This document shows positions 15,543 through 25,693 of a DNA stretch of 64,000 bases, one piece after another. The DNA is from Pseudarthrobacter naphthalenicus. GTDB taxonomy: Bacteria > Actinomycetota > Actinomycetes > Actinomycetales > Micrococcaceae. Under the pieces are notes generated by a model that saw only the letters and a program-made list of their open reading frames with translations, was not told the DNA's origin and ran no database searches. A program made the translations under genes and the position numbers. How positions within the stretch are numbered: position 1 is the first letter of the stretch; each line of letters starts with the position of its first letter. The stretch is from the NCBI RefSeq assembly GCF_029076445.1, contig NZ_JARESG010000012.1, positions 62,001-126,000 on the forward strand, read 5' to 3'.

Positions 15543-17654
15543 ATGACCACCACCGCAGCTGCAGAAGCCACCGTAGATACCGTAGAGACCGTTCCCAGTT
15601 TTGTGCAGGATTCCTGGTGGACGCCCGACGCCGGATCGGCAGCCTCCGCTGTCCCCGTGCGGGATGCGAGCACCGGCGAGATCCTGGCCAAGGTGAGCGC
15701 CGACGGACTGGACCTCGCCGCCGTCGTGGAGTACGGCCGCACCACCGGCCAGGCCGAGCTGGGCAAGCTGACGTTCCACCAGCGCGCGCTCAAGCTCAAG
15801 GAGCTCGCCCAGTACCTGAACGCCCGGCGCGAACACTTCTACACGTTCTCGGCGCAGTCCGGCGCAACCAAGATCGATTCGATGATCGACATCGACGGCG
15901 GCATCGGGGTGCTGTTTACATTCGGCTCCAAGGGCCGGCGCGAGCTGCCCAACTCCCAGGTAGTGGTGGACGGCCCCATGGAAGTGCTGTCCAAGGACGG
16001 CTCCTTCGCCGGCGAGCACATCTACACCCGCATCCCGGGCGTCGCCGTGCAGATCAACGCCTTTAACTTCCCGGTCTGGGGCATGCTGGAAAAGTTCGCC
16101 CCCGCCTTCATCGCCGGGGTGCCCACCATCGTCAAGCCCGCCACCCCCACCGGTTACGTCGCCGCCGCCGTGGTCAAGGCCATTATCGAATCCAACATCC
16201 TGCCCGCCGGTTCGCTGCAGCTCATTTCAGGCTCGGTCCGGGGCCTGCTGGACGTCCTGGACTACCGCGACCTGGTGGCCTTCACCGGGTCCGCGTCCAC
16301 CGCGCTGACCCTCAAGTCACACCGCAACGTGGTGGAGGGCGGCGTCCGGTTCACTTCGGAGACCGATTCCCTGAACGCCGCGATCCTGGGCCCGGATGCC
16401 GTTGAGGGCACGCCGGAGTTCGACGCTTTCGTCAAGTCCGTGGTCACCGAGATGACCGCCAAGGCAGGCCAGAAGTGCACCTCCATCCGCCGCGCCCTCG
16501 TTCCGCAGGAACTGGTTTCCGCGGTGACCGCCGCCGTCGGCAAGCGCATCCAGGAGCGCGTTGTCCTCGGTGACCCCCGCGCCGAGGGCGTCACCATGGG
16601 TGCCCTGGCATCCCTGGAGCAGCTCGCGGACGTCCGCGCCGCCGTGCAGTCCATGCTCGACGCCGGCGGAGAGCTGACGTACGGAACCCTCGATTCGCCG
16701 TCGGTGACCTCCGCGGACGGATCCACCGGCGTGGTGGAAGGTGGCGCGTTTATGTCACCGGTGCTGCTGGGCTGGGATGACGCCGAGGCTGAGGCGCTGC
16801 ACTCGCTGGAGGCCTTCGGCCCCGTTGCCTCGGTGGTGGGGTACAAGGACCTGGCCGACGCCGTCCGCCTCGCCGCCCGCGGTGGCGGCTCCCTGGTGGC
16901 CACCGTCTGCACGAACGATCCGGCCGTGGCCCAGGAACTGGTCACCGGCATTGCCGCCCACCACGGCCGCGTCCTGATGCTCAACCGCGAGGACGCCCGG
17001 AGCTCCACCGGCCACGGCTCCCCGGTTCCGCACCTGGTCCACGGCGGCCCCGGCCGCGCCGGCGGCGGCGAGGAACTGGGCGGCATCCGCTCCGTCATGC
17101 ACCACATGCAGCGCACCGCGATCCAGGGCTCACCCAACATGCTCACCGCCGTCACGGGGATCTGGCACACCGGGGCGGACCGCAACTTCACCCTCGAAAC
17201 CGAAGGGCAGCACCCGTTCCGAAAGCCGCTGGCCACGCTGCACATCGGCGACGCCATCCGCTCCGACCTGCGCGAGGTGACCCTCGAGGAAATCACCAAG
17301 TTCGCCAACTCCACCGGTGATACCTTCTACGCCCACACCAACCAGGAAGCGGCCGCCGCCAACCCGTTCTTCCCGGGCATTGTGGCCCACGGCTACCTGC
17401 TGCTGGCCTGGGGCGCCGGGCTGTTCGTGGAGCCGGCTCCGGGCCCGGTCCTGGCCAACTACGGACTGGAAAACCTGCGCTTCATCACGCCCGTGGCGGC
17501 CGGCGACTCCATCAGGGTGACCCTGACGGCCAAGAAGATCACCCCGCGCGAAACGGACGAGTACGGCGAGGTGGCCTGGGACGCGGTGCTGACCAACCAG
17601 AACGACGAGATCGTGGCGACTTACGACGTCCTCACGCTCGTGGAAAAGGGCTGA
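15543..17654 (+). CDS. paaZ: Bifunctional oxepin-CoA hydrolase / aldehyde dehydrogenase
   Basis: This 703-residue fusion opens the ring. The C-terminal MaoC-like (R)-hydratase domain hydrolyses oxepin-CoA and the N-terminal aldehyde dehydrogenase oxidises the resulting semialdehyde with NADP. In the ALDH part VQINAFNFPVWGMLEK, the glycine-rich VAFTGSAST and the catalytic Cys in AKAGQKCTSIRRALVP are visible. The MaoC part begins about residue 545 and shows HTNQEAAAANPFFPGIVAHGYLL. The ATG is chosen for the GGAAGGA site ten bases upstream. The length is close to E. coli PaaZ, so both domains are complete. Confidence 0.95.
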   Translation: MTTTAAAEATVDTVETVPSFVQDSWWTPDAGSAASAVPVRDASTGEILAKVSADGLDLAAVVEYGRTTGQAELGKLTFHQRALKLKELAQYLNARREHFYTFSAQSGATKIDSMIDIDGGIGVLFTFGSKGRRELPNSQVVVDGPMEVLSKDGSFAGEHIYTRIPGVAVQINAFNFPVWGMLEKFAPAFIAGVPTIVKPATPTGYVAAAVVKAIIESNILPAGSLQLISGSVRGLLDVLDYRDLVAFTGSASTALTLKSHRNVVEGGVRFTSETDSLNAAILGPDAVEGTPEFDAFVKSVVTEMTAKAGQKCTSIRRALVPQELVSAVTAAVGKRIQERVVLGDPRAEGVTMGALASLEQLADVRAAVQSMLDAGGELTYGTLDSPSVTSADGSTGVVEGGAFMSPVLLGWDDAEAEALHSLEAFGPVASVVGYKDLADAVRLAARGGGSLVATVCTNDPAVAQELVTGIAAHHGRVLMLNREDARSSTGHGSPVPHLVHGGPGRAGGGEELGGIRSVMHHMQRTAIQGSPNMLTAVTGIWHTGADRNFTLETEGQHPFRKPLATLHIGDAIRSDLREVTLEEITKFANSTGDTFYAHTNQEAAAANPFFPGIVAHGYLLLAWGAGLFVEPAPGPVLANYGLENLRFITPVAAGDSIRVTLTAKKITPRETDEYGEVAWDAVLTNQNDEIVATYDVLTLVEKG

Positions 17655-17697
17655 ATAAAAAAGCCCGGTTCACTTGCCCCCATCCCACACCGGCCCA

Positions 17698-17721
17698 TAT
17701 ACTGAACGAACGGTCGGTAAA
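17698..17721. promoter_or_regulatory. Predicted PaaR operator upstream of paaABCDE
   Basis: CTGAACGAACGGTCGGTAAA is the right part of a palindrome that begins TATA. It sits 41 bases before the paaA start, directly after the paaZ gene, so the epoxidase operon has its own control point. Confidence 0.8.
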
Positions 17722-17762
17722 TAATTGAGCGCCTTTCAGAGGCCTTTGCTAGAGGAGCAACC

Positions 17763-18784
<1,022 letters not shown>

Positions 18785-18788
<4 letters not shown>

Positions 18789-19177
18789 GCCCCCACGGCA
18801 ACCCGGAAGTACCGGCCAGCTCGGCCACCGAAATCAACCGCAGTGCGGAAAAAGTCAGTCCCGTCGTAGAGCCCGCCGATACCCGGGCGGCCCACCGCCA
18901 GGGCTGGGGCCTCTGGGAGGTCTTCGTCCGGTCCAGCCGCGGCCTGAGCCACGTCCATGCCGGTTCCCTGCACGCGCCGGACGCCGCCATGGCCCTGCGC
19001 AACGCCCGTGACCTGTACACCCGCCGCAACGAGGGCGTGTCCATCTGGGTGGTTCCGGCCGACGCTATTGCCGCCAGTGATCCGGATTCCAAGGGCTCAT
19101 TCTTCGAATCCCCGCAGGGCAAGGACTACCGGCACGCCACCTACTACACCAAGAGCGAAGGAGTGAAGCACCTGTGA
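18785..19177 (+). CDS. paaB: Phenylacetyl-CoA epoxidase subunit PaaB
   Basis: The 130-residue product contains the PaaB core [20 protein letters not shown] followed by [20 protein letters not shown] and the C-terminal [16 protein letters not shown]. PaaB bridges PaaAC dimers in the epoxidase complex. An N-terminal extension of about 35 residues, rich in Ser, Pro and Glu, precedes the core. The start overlaps paaA (ATGA) and the stop overlaps paaC (GTGA). Confidence 0.95.
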
Positions 19178-20115
19178 CCGCTCCCGGAACCAACACCGAA
19201 GCAACCGAGACGCACGGCCACGGTGACATCTCCACCGGCGTGGCCGCGCCAATGGGAGGTGGCGAGAGTAACGCCTCCGCCACCCGCATCACCCCCGGAA
19301 ACGCCCTCCGCCCGGAGGACATTGCCCTCGAGGTCCGTGCCGGCGTGGCCAAGCCCACCGAGGACGTGGCCGAGTATGCGCTGCGCCTGGGTGACGACGC
19401 CCTGATCCTCGCCCAGCGCCTGGGCCACTGGATCTCCCGCGCACCCGAACTGGAAGAGGACATTGCCCTGGGCAACATCGCCCTGGACCAGCTGGGCCAC
19501 GCCCGCAGCTTCCTCACCTACGCCGGCGGCGCCCTTGGAGAGGACGGGGACCCCAAGTCCGAGGACGATCTGGCCTACTTCCGCCGGGAGCACGAGTTCC
19601 GCTCCGCGCACATCTTTGAGCAGCCCAACGGCGACTTCGCGGCCACCATCGCCCGCCAGTTCGTGGTCAGCTACTACCAGTTCGAGCTGTACCGCCGGCT
19701 CACCGGGTCCAGCGACGCCACCCTGGCGGCCATCGCCGCCAAGGCCGTGAAGGAAGTGGATTACCACCGGGACCACAGCGCCCAGTGGATCCTCCGCCTC
19801 GCCGGCGGCACGGATGAGTCGCGGAAACGGATGATCCACGGCCTGCACGTGGTGTGGCCCTACGTCAACGAACTGTTCGAGGACGACGATCTGGTGACCC
19901 GCCTCGCGGAGTCCGGTGCCGGCGTCGCCCCCTCCACAATCCGCGCTGACTTTGACCGCCTGACCGGCGACGTCCTGGCCGAAGCGGACCTGGACGCTCC
20001 GGACGTTCCCCCCGCACCCGGCGGCGGCCGGCGCGGCAAGCATTCGGAGCACCTTGGCTACATCCTCGCGGAGATGCAGGTGCTGGCCCGCGAGCATCCC
20101 GGAGCAAGCTGGTGA
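19174..20115 (+). CDS. paaC: Phenylacetyl-CoA epoxidase structural subunit PaaC
   Basis: The 313-residue product is the ferritin-like partner of PaaA that lacks its own working diiron site. It shows the conserved ALRLGDDALILAQRLGHWIS, IALGNIALDQLGHARSFLTY and KAVKEVDYHRDHSAQWILRLA blocks. An N-terminal extension of about 50 residues (Thr/Ala/Gly rich) precedes the family core. Translation starts at GTG overlapping the paaB stop. Confidence 0.95.
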   Translation: MTAPGTNTEATETHGHGDISTGVAAPMGGGESNASATRITPGNALRPEDIALEVRAGVAKPTEDVAEYALRLGDDALILAQRLGHWISRAPELEEDIALGNIALDQLGHARSFLTYAGGALGEDGDPKSEDDLAYFRREHEFRSAHIFEQPNGDFAATIARQFVVSYYQFELYRRLTGSSDATLAAIAAKAVKEVDYHRDHSAQWILRLAGGTDESRKRMIHGLHVVWPYVNELFEDDDLVTRLAESGAGVAPSTIRADFDRLTGDVLAEADLDAPDVPPAPGGGRRGKHSEHLGYILAEMQVLAREHPGASW

Positions 20116-20624
20116 CCGTGATGGCTGCCCAGACAGATCAGAGCCAGAAGGCCTGGGACATCGCCGCCACGGTGGTGGATCCCGAAATCCCGGTCCTCAC
20201 CATCGCGGACCTGGGCATCCTGAGGGATGTGCAGGTCGCGGACGATGCCGTGCGGGTCACCATCACGCCAACCTACTCGGGCTGCCCCGCCATGGATGCC
20301 ATCCGGGATGACCTGAAAACCGCGTTCGCCATGGAAGGCTACGCCAGCGTGGACGTGGACCTGGTCCTCGCCCCGGCGTGGACCACCGACTGGATGACCG
20401 AGGCCGGGAAAACCAAGCTGCAGGAGTACGGGATCGCCCCGCCCACCGGCCGCTCGGACGCGGCCCGGCACGCAGGCCCCATCCGCCTCACCATGGCCGT
20501 GAAATGCCCGCAGTGCTCGTCACTGAACACCAAGGAACTCACCCGCTTCGGTTCCACATCCTGCAAGGCGCTGTACGTCTGCCAGGACTGCAAGGAACCG
20601 TTCGACTACTTCAAAGTCCTGTAA
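20112..20624 (+). CDS. paaD: Phenylacetyl-CoA epoxidase maturation protein PaaD
   Basis: The 170-residue product has a DUF59/MIP18-like domain (VVDPEIPVLTIADLGILRDV and TPTYSGCPAMDAI) and a C-terminal zinc ribbon with two Cys pairs (CPQCSS and CQDCKE). PaaD is thought to help insert Fe-S or diiron cofactors into the complex. The GTG start overlaps the paaC stop. A second in-frame ATG lies three codons further on. Confidence 0.93.
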   Translation: MTVMAAQTDQSQKAWDIAATVVDPEIPVLTIADLGILRDVQVADDAVRVTITPTYSGCPAMDAIRDDLKTAFAMEGYASVDVDLVLAPAWTTDWMTEAGKTKLQEYGIAPPTGRSDAARHAGPIRLTMAVKCPQCSSLNTKELTRFGSTSCKALYVCQDCKEPFDYFKVL

Positions 20625-20633
20625 GGAAACCCC

Positions 20634-21875
20634 ATGCCTGTTGTCCGCCAGACCGCCGCCGAATCGGCGCAGGCCACCGGCCGCCGTCGTCCGTCCTTCC
20701 ACACGCTCGCCGTCAAGGAGGTGCGCCGGCTCACCGAGGACGCCATTGAAGTCTCCTTCCATGTTCCGGCCGAACTCGCCGGCCAGTTCGACTACCTGCC
20801 CGGGCAGTACGTGGCCCTCCGCACCAAGCTGCCGGACGAGACCGGCGAGCTGCACGAGGTCCGCCGCAGCTACTCCATCTGCGCCGAGCCGCGCAGCTTC
20901 GAAGACGGCAGCAGCGAAATCCGCGTCGCCGTCAAGAAGGACCTTGGCGGGCTGTTCTCCACCTGGGCCAACGCCGAGCTGAAGGCCGGGGACACCCTGG
21001 ACGTCATGAGCCCGATGGGCGCGTTTGTGTCCAAGCACGGCCGCGACGGTAAAGCGGTGGAGCAGAACCGGATGAACTCCATGAACCACCCGGAGGATCT
21101 GGCCGGCGAAATCGCTTCCACCGGCGAGGCAAACTTCGTGGCCATCGCCGCGGGTTCCGGCATCACCCCGGTGATCGCGATTGCCCGCACCCTGCTGGCC
21201 GCCAACCCGGAGAGCCGGTTCGACCTGATCTACGCCAACAAGGCCGCCATGGACGTGATGTTCCTGGAGGAACTCGCGGACCTGAAGGACAAGTACCCGC
21301 AGCGCCTGGCCATCCACCACGTGCTGTCCCGCGAACAGCGGATCGCGCCGCTGCTCAGCGGCCGGATCGACGCCGAAAAGCTCCAGCAGCTGCTGGGCAC
21401 CGCCATCCACGCCGACGACGTGGACGAGTGGTTCCTGTGCGGGCCGTTCGAGCTGGTGCAGCTCTGCCGGGACACCCTGGCCGAGCGCGGGGTCAGCCCG
21501 GACAATGTCAGGTTTGAACTCTTCACCTCGGGCAAGCCGGACCGGCCGGAGGGCCACGCCGGCCGTCCCGTGCTGGTGGACGAGTCCAAGGAAACGTACA
21601 AGATCATGTTCAAGCTGGACGGTCTTCAGGGCGAGGTGGCCAGCCCCACGCACGCCCGCGAATCCATCCTCAACGCCGCACTGCGGGTCCGTCCGGACGT
21701 GCCGTTCGCGTGCGCCGGGGGAGTCTGCGGCACCTGCCGCGCCAAGGTGGTCACCGGCAGCGTGACCATGGACGAGAATTACGCGCTGGAACAGGACGAG
21801 CTGGACAAGGGCTACGTGCTGACCTGCCAGAGCCACCCCACCACCAAGGAAGTCATGGTCGACTTCGACGTCTAG
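20634..21875 (+). CDS. paaE: Phenylacetyl-CoA epoxidase reductase PaaE
   Basis: The 413-residue reductase passes electrons from NADPH through FAD to the PaaAC diiron site. The FAD-binding motif is RRSYSICAEPR, the nicotinamide pocket is AAGSGITPVIAIARTLL, and the C-terminal plant-type 2Fe-2S ferredoxin has the CAGGVCGTCRAKV cluster and the fourth Cys in VLTCQSHP. It is longer than E. coli PaaE (356), partly by an insertion near residues 125-150 (KHGRDGKAVEQNRMNSMNHP). It is the last gene of the epoxidase operon. Confidence 0.95.
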   Translation: MPVVRQTAAESAQATGRRRPSFHTLAVKEVRRLTEDAIEVSFHVPAELAGQFDYLPGQYVALRTKLPDETGELHEVRRSYSICAEPRSFEDGSSEIRVAVKKDLGGLFSTWANAELKAGDTLDVMSPMGAFVSKHGRDGKAVEQNRMNSMNHPEDLAGEIASTGEANFVAIAAGSGITPVIAIARTLLAANPESRFDLIYANKAAMDVMFLEELADLKDKYPQRLAIHHVLSREQRIAPLLSGRIDAEKLQQLLGTAIHADDVDEWFLCGPFELVQLCRDTLAERGVSPDNVRFELFTSGKPDRPEGHAGRPVLVDESKETYKIMFKLDGLQGEVASPTHARESILNAALRVRPDVPFACAGGVCGTCRAKVVTGSVTMDENYALEQDELDKGYVLTCQSHPTTKEVMVDFDV

Positions 21876-21940
21876 TCCTGTTGATCGCCGGGACTCTTCA
21901 CATCAGCGTGCCTTAATTCCGAACCAACCCTAGGAGCCCC

Positions 21941-22732
21941 ATGATCTCCCTTTCCATCGCCAACAACATCGCCGAAGTGGTCCTGGACGCCCCGCACAAG
22001 CTGAACTCCCTGGACGAGCAGGCGCTCGGCGAACTGTCCAAGGCGTACGACGACGCTGCTGCCGCCGCCGCGCGCGGTGAGGTGCGGGCGTTGTTGCTCA
22101 GGGGAGAGGGCCGCGCCTTCTGTGCGGGCCGGGACATCCAGAACGTTACGCCGGAAAGCGACGACGCCGAGGCGTACCTGGCGGGGCTGGTGCAGCCGCT
22201 GCTGAAGAAGATGAGCGCGTTCCCGGCGCCCACGTTCGCTGCCGCGCAGGGCGCCTGCCTGGGCGTGGGCCTAGGCCTGCTCCTGGCCACCGATGTGGTG
22301 TACGTGGCGGAGAACGCCAAGTTCGGCTCGCCGTTCGCCAAGCTGGGAGCCACGCTGGATTCAGGCGGGCACTGGTACTTCACCGAGCGGCTGGGCATGC
22401 ACCGGACGCTGGATCTGATCTACACCGCTGACCTGATTTCCGGGGCAGAGGCCGTGGCCCAGGGAATGTTCAGCCGGGCCATGCCCGCTGACGAGCTACT
22501 GACGGGCACGCGGGAGATCGTGGCCCGGGTGGCCGAAGGCGCCACCGGTGCGTTCACAGCCAGCAAGGAACTGGTGGCACACATCCGCGACCAGCGGCTG
22601 GGCCTCTGGGATGCCATGGCGGAGGAGAACACCGAGCAGGCGCGGCTGTGCAAGAGCGAGGACTACGCCGAAGGCTTCCGCGCCTTCCAGGAAAAGCGGA
22701 CTCCCGTGTTCACCGGAACGGTGGCGGGCTAG
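21941..22732 (+). CDS. paaG: Crotonase-fold isomerase, probably ring-1,2-epoxyphenylacetyl-CoA isomerase
   Basis: The 263-residue product resembles PaaG, which isomerises the ring epoxide to oxepin-CoA and shifts a double bond later in the pathway. The oxyanion-hole blocks are LLLRGEGRAFCAGRDIQN and AAAQGACLGVGLGLLLATDV. The LGATLDSGGHWYF segment holds the Asp-x-Gly-Gly pattern found in PaaG, with Asp in the catalytic position, where hydratases have Glu. It follows paaE by 65 bases with its own CTAGGAG ribosome binding site. Confidence 0.85.
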   Translation: MISLSIANNIAEVVLDAPHKLNSLDEQALGELSKAYDDAAAAAARGEVRALLLRGEGRAFCAGRDIQNVTPESDDAEAYLAGLVQPLLKKMSAFPAPTFAAAQGACLGVGLGLLLATDVVYVAENAKFGSPFAKLGATLDSGGHWYFTERLGMHRTLDLIYTADLISGAEAVAQGMFSRAMPADELLTGTREIVARVAEGATGAFTASKELVAHIRDQRLGLWDAMAEENTEQARLCKSEDYAEGFRAFQEKRTPVFTGTVAG

Positions 22733-22750
22733 CGCCAACTGGCGCCGTTT
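22732..22750 (+). terminator. Weak hairpin after paaG
   Basis: GCGCC-AACT-GGCGC forms a short stem followed by CGTTTTG, placed just after the paaG stop and before the operator of the transporter gene. It could end the paaABCDEG transcript, but the stem is only five pairs. Confidence 0.35.
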
Positions 22751-22815
22751 TGCGGGTTGGCCCACGCCTCAAAAGATTTAGCTGTGTTCCGGGCCACATC
22801 CATGTATTATCTAGA

Positions 22816-22839
22816 GTAACTGAACGTTCGATCAGTAAA
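22816..22839. promoter_or_regulatory. Predicted PaaR operator upstream of the transporter gene
   Basis: CTGAACGTTCGATCAGTAAA, preceded by GTAA, is a palindrome with both TAA/TTA arms. It lies 52 bases before the MFS transporter start and links that transporter to the phenylacetate regulon. Confidence 0.78.
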
Positions 22840-22891
22840 TCTCTCGACCCTCATCCCCAGGCAGCAGTGCTGCCCCAGCCATGGAGTTCCA

Positions 22892-24223
22892 ATGACCGCA
22901 ACTTCACACGTCGATTCAGAGTCGGGTCCCAGCAGCAAACACGAGGAACGAAAAGTCCTTGCGGGGACCCTCGTGGGCACCACCATCGAGTGGTACGACT
23001 TCTTCATCTTCGCCCAGCTGACGGCAACGCTGCTGTCCCCGCTGTTCCTTGCCCCGCTGAACGACTCCAACCCCGGCCTTGCGCAGATCCTGTCCTTTGC
23101 CCTGATCGGCATCAGCTTCCTCTTCCGCCCGCTGGGAGCGATCGTCGCCGGCCACCTGGGTGACCGCCTGGGCCGGAAGGCCATGCTGGTCTTCACCCTG
23201 ATCATGATGGGCGCCGCTACGGCGCTGATCGGTATGCTGCCCACCTACGCACAGATCGGCTTCTGGGCTCCTGTCCTGCTGATCCTGCTCCGCGTCATCC
23301 AGGGCTTCTCGGCCGGCGGTGAATGGGGCGGTGCAGCCCTGATGGCTGTTGAGCACGCCCCGATGAGCAAGCGCGGCCTGTTCGGCGCCTACCCGCAGAT
23401 CGGTGTTCCGGTCGGCATGATCCTCGCCACCGGCCTGCTGTACTTCCTGAACACGTCCATGTCCAAGGAAGACTTCGCCGCATGGGGCTGGCGGATGCCG
23501 TTCCTGCTCTCGATCGTGCTGATCGTGGTGGGATACCTGATCCGCCGGGCGGTTGCCGAGAGCCCCGTCTTCAAGGAGATGCAGGACCGCAAGGAAGAGA
23601 GCAAGGCGCCGCTGGGCGAACTGATCCGGAACCACAAGCTGCCGGTGCTGTACTCCACCATGATCTTCATCGGCAACAACGCCGCCGGCTACCTCCTGAT
23701 CGCGTTCTTCATCTCCTACGCCACCAAGTCGCTGAAGATGCCGGTGGCGCAGATCCTGCTCGCCACCACCCTGGCTTCCTTCGGGTGGTTGATCTTCACG
23801 CTGGTGGGAGGCTGGCTCTCCGACAAGATCGGCCGGGTAAAGACCTTCCTGATCGGCTACGCCATCGTCTTCGCCTGGATGATCCCGATGTTCGCCCTGA
23901 TCGACACCAAGGACATCATGCTCTACGGCGTGGCGCTGTTCGTCCTGACCGTCGGCCTGGGCCTCTCCTACGGCCCGATGTCCGCCATGTACGCCGAAAT
24001 GTTCCCGGCCAACGTGCGCTACTCGGGCATCTCCATCGGCTACGCATTCGGTGCGATCCTGGGCGGCGCGTTCGCCGCCACCATCGCTGAGACCCTGCTG
24101 CAGAGCACCAAATGGACTGGCTCCATCGGTATCTACATCATGATCCTCTGCGTCATCTCGGCCATCGGCGTCCTGCTTGCCAAGGAGACCAGGGGCCGTC
24201 CGCTGGGTGTCAGCCACCACTGA
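22892..24223 (+). CDS. MHS-type major facilitator transporter, probable phenylacetate uptake
   Basis: The 443-residue protein has the features of the metabolite:H+ symporter branch of the MFS: TTIEWYDFFIFAQLTATLL in helix 1, RPLGAIVAGHLGDRLGRKA in the loop 2-3 motif, and VIQGFSAGGEWGGAALMAVE in helix 4. Twelve membrane segments can be traced. Family members carry organic acids with protons. Phenylacetate is inferred as the substrate because the gene ends the paa cluster and is preceded by a PaaR operator. The ATG follows GGAG. Confidence 0.85.
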   Translation: MTATSHVDSESGPSSKHEERKVLAGTLVGTTIEWYDFFIFAQLTATLLSPLFLAPLNDSNPGLAQILSFALIGISFLFRPLGAIVAGHLGDRLGRKAMLVFTLIMMGAATALIGMLPTYAQIGFWAPVLLILLRVIQGFSAGGEWGGAALMAVEHAPMSKRGLFGAYPQIGVPVGMILATGLLYFLNTSMSKEDFAAWGWRMPFLLSIVLIVVGYLIRRAVAESPVFKEMQDRKEESKAPLGELIRNHKLPVLYSTMIFIGNNAAGYLLIAFFISYATKSLKMPVAQILLATTLASFGWLIFTLVGGWLSDKIGRVKTFLIGYAIVFAWMIPMFALIDTKDIMLYGVALFVLTVGLGLSYGPMSAMYAEMFPANVRYSGISIGYAFGAILGGAFAATIAETLLQSTKWTGSIGIYIMILCVISAIGVLLAKETRGRPLGVSHH

Positions 24224-24232
24224 ATCCGCGCG

Positions 24233-24272
24233 GCCGGCGGGGGTGGCGCCTTAGGGCTCCACCCCCGCCGGC
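24233..24272. terminator. Strong terminator after the transporter gene
   Basis: A perfect 14-bp stem (GCCGGCGGGGGTGG / CCACCCCCGCCGGC) with a 12-base loop starts nine bases after the transporter stop codon. No T-run follows. It ends the paa plus-strand region. Confidence 0.8.
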
Positions 24273-24369
24273 TCAAGGTTCAGTCAAGATTTCGCCAGGG
24301 CGGTCTGTGGCCGCCCGGGTGCCGGTTGGCAGCCGGTAGATTTGTTTCGGTTTCCCCCAACGAAACCAT

Positions 24370-24410
24370 GGAAGCCCCCGCGCTCGAGTTCACCTCGCGC
24401 GGGGGCTTCC
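24370..24410. terminator. Second perfect hairpin, facing the SRPBCC gene
   Basis: GGAAGCCCCCGCGC and GCGCGGGGGCTTCC form a perfect 14-bp stem with a 13-base loop. It lies about 97 bases downstream of the stop of the minus-strand SRPBCC gene, so it may terminate that transcript. A shorter GTTTCG/CGAAAC inverted repeat precedes it on the plus strand. Confidence 0.6.
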
Positions 24411-24506
24411 AGTCAAAGAGCGCCCGACGGCGGCTCCGCCCCGTCACTTGCAGTGCGGGAGCCGGGCCGTTCCGGTTAGCGGCCGCGGCCAGTTTCGCAG
24501 GGGTGG

Positions 24507-25409
24507 TCAGCGCTCAGCGGTTCCGCCAAGCGGAGGAATCGGCCCGGGACCGGGCTCCTCGCGACGCTTGGCCGCGCTGCGGATCTCACCCTCGGCCGTT
24601 CCGTCGGATTCACCCTCGAAGTCCACCAGGCCATTGGTCTGGTCGAAGGGATGCCCCGGGGCGCGGTCCGCGCCGCCCACGGTGGCGTCACCCCCGGCGC
24701 CAAGATCCGACGTCGTACTGGTCACTGAATTGGCGGGCACATGCTGGATCGGCGCCGGCTCACCGGTGACCGGCGCCCCCGGAGAAGCCGCCTCCCCGGC
24801 CTCGGATGAGTCCTTGCCCGCCCTCATGGCCGCGGCGGCGCCGGCAACTGCTGCCACTCCTGCCGCTGCTGCCACCTTGCCGGAAATGCCCGCCTTGCCC
24901 GAATCGCCGCGTGAGGCGCCGGCATCCCCGACTCCCGGAGTACCTACGGAAGCGCCCTCGTTGACCGACCCCCGCCAGGCGCCGCTGGCGTAGCGTTCGT
25001 CCTCAATAAACTCCTTGAACCGCTGCAGGTCAGCTTCGGCCTGGCGGTCAACAACGTTCAGTTTGTCGCCGACCTTTTCAACGATGCCCTCGGGATCGTA
25101 TTCGAGGGTGAGCCGCAGCGAGGTCTGGCCGCCGCCCACGTCCTCGAACTCCACCGCCCCGGCATTGGTGGCGCCTTCGGTGGCTGCCCAGGCGACCTTG
25201 CGGTCTGGGATCTGCTCCAGCACCTTCGCAGTCCACTGCCTGCGGACCCCGGCGATCTCCGCTACCCATTCCAGCTGGTCGTCGCTGGTCTGCTTCACGC
25301 TCTTTACCCCGCCCATGAAGTGCGGGAATTCTTCGAACTGCGTCCACTGGTTGTAAGCCGTGCTCACCGGCACGTTAACCAAAATGCGCTTCTCCACCTT
25401 CGTGCTCAT
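24507..25409 (-). CDS. SRPBCC (START-like) protein with Ala-rich linker and conserved acidic tail
   Basis: The 300-residue product is a paralogue of the protein at 5898-6602. The N-terminal SRPBCC domain (RILVNVPVSTAYNQWTQFEE to VVDRQAEADLQRFKEFIEDE, about residues 6-150) is closely similar. It is followed by about 90 residues of Gly/Ala/Ser-rich linker, including an AAAAGVAAVAGAAAAM stretch that might be a short hydrophobic helix. The HPFDQTNGLVDFEGESDG and PPLGGT tail closes the protein. The ATG at 25409 follows GAAGGAG. The function is unknown. Confidence 0.78.
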   Translation of the reverse strand: MSTKVEKRILVNVPVSTAYNQWTQFEEFPHFMGGVKSVKQTSDDQLEWVAEIAGVRRQWTAKVLEQIPDRKVAWAATEGATNAGAVEFEDVGGGQTSLRLTLEYDPEGIVEKVGDKLNVVDRQAEADLQRFKEFIEDERYASGAWRGSVNEGASVGTPGVGDAGASRGDSGKAGISGKVAAAAGVAAVAGAAAAMRAGKDSSEAGEAASPGAPVTGEPAPIQHVPANSVTSTTSDLGAGGDATVGGADRAPGHPFDQTNGLVDFEGESDGTAEGEIRSAAKRREEPGPGPIPPLGGTAER

Positions 25410-25693
25410 AACATCTCCTTCGAGAGTAGAACCGGACCTGATGAAGGACGTAATCAATTCATCAGCATGCTTAGCATATCGTCCGGGGCGGCATCGAGGT
25501 CAACCCGGACGGCGCCGCCGGCGGTAGTTGCAGATACTTCCGCCGCTCCTGCACGGGCGGCCGCACCTATCCGAAAGTGTAGGTAGAACCGTCAGAAAAC
25601 AGGATTACCCCTGCCCGCTCGCTTCGGAAGGATGGATAGCAGCAAAGCGGCATTCGGCTGCTGCGCGGCCGACCGAAGAGATGGGAAAGACGC

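Noticed and set aside
20520..21836. 438-residue frame antisense to paaE
   Set aside because: It overlaps a well-supported reductase gene inside a tight operon and shows no recognisable motif.
24326..24993. Frames on the plus strand across the two hairpins and the SRPBCC gene end
   Set aside because: They cross a strong terminator and oppose the conserved tail of the SRPBCC protein, so they are chance frames.
25455..25580. Coding-like minus-strand stretch ending in VDLDAAPDDMLSMLMN
   Set aside because: The composition looks protein-like, but an in-frame stop lies just upstream and no start codon or ribosome binding site was found; at most it is a remnant.
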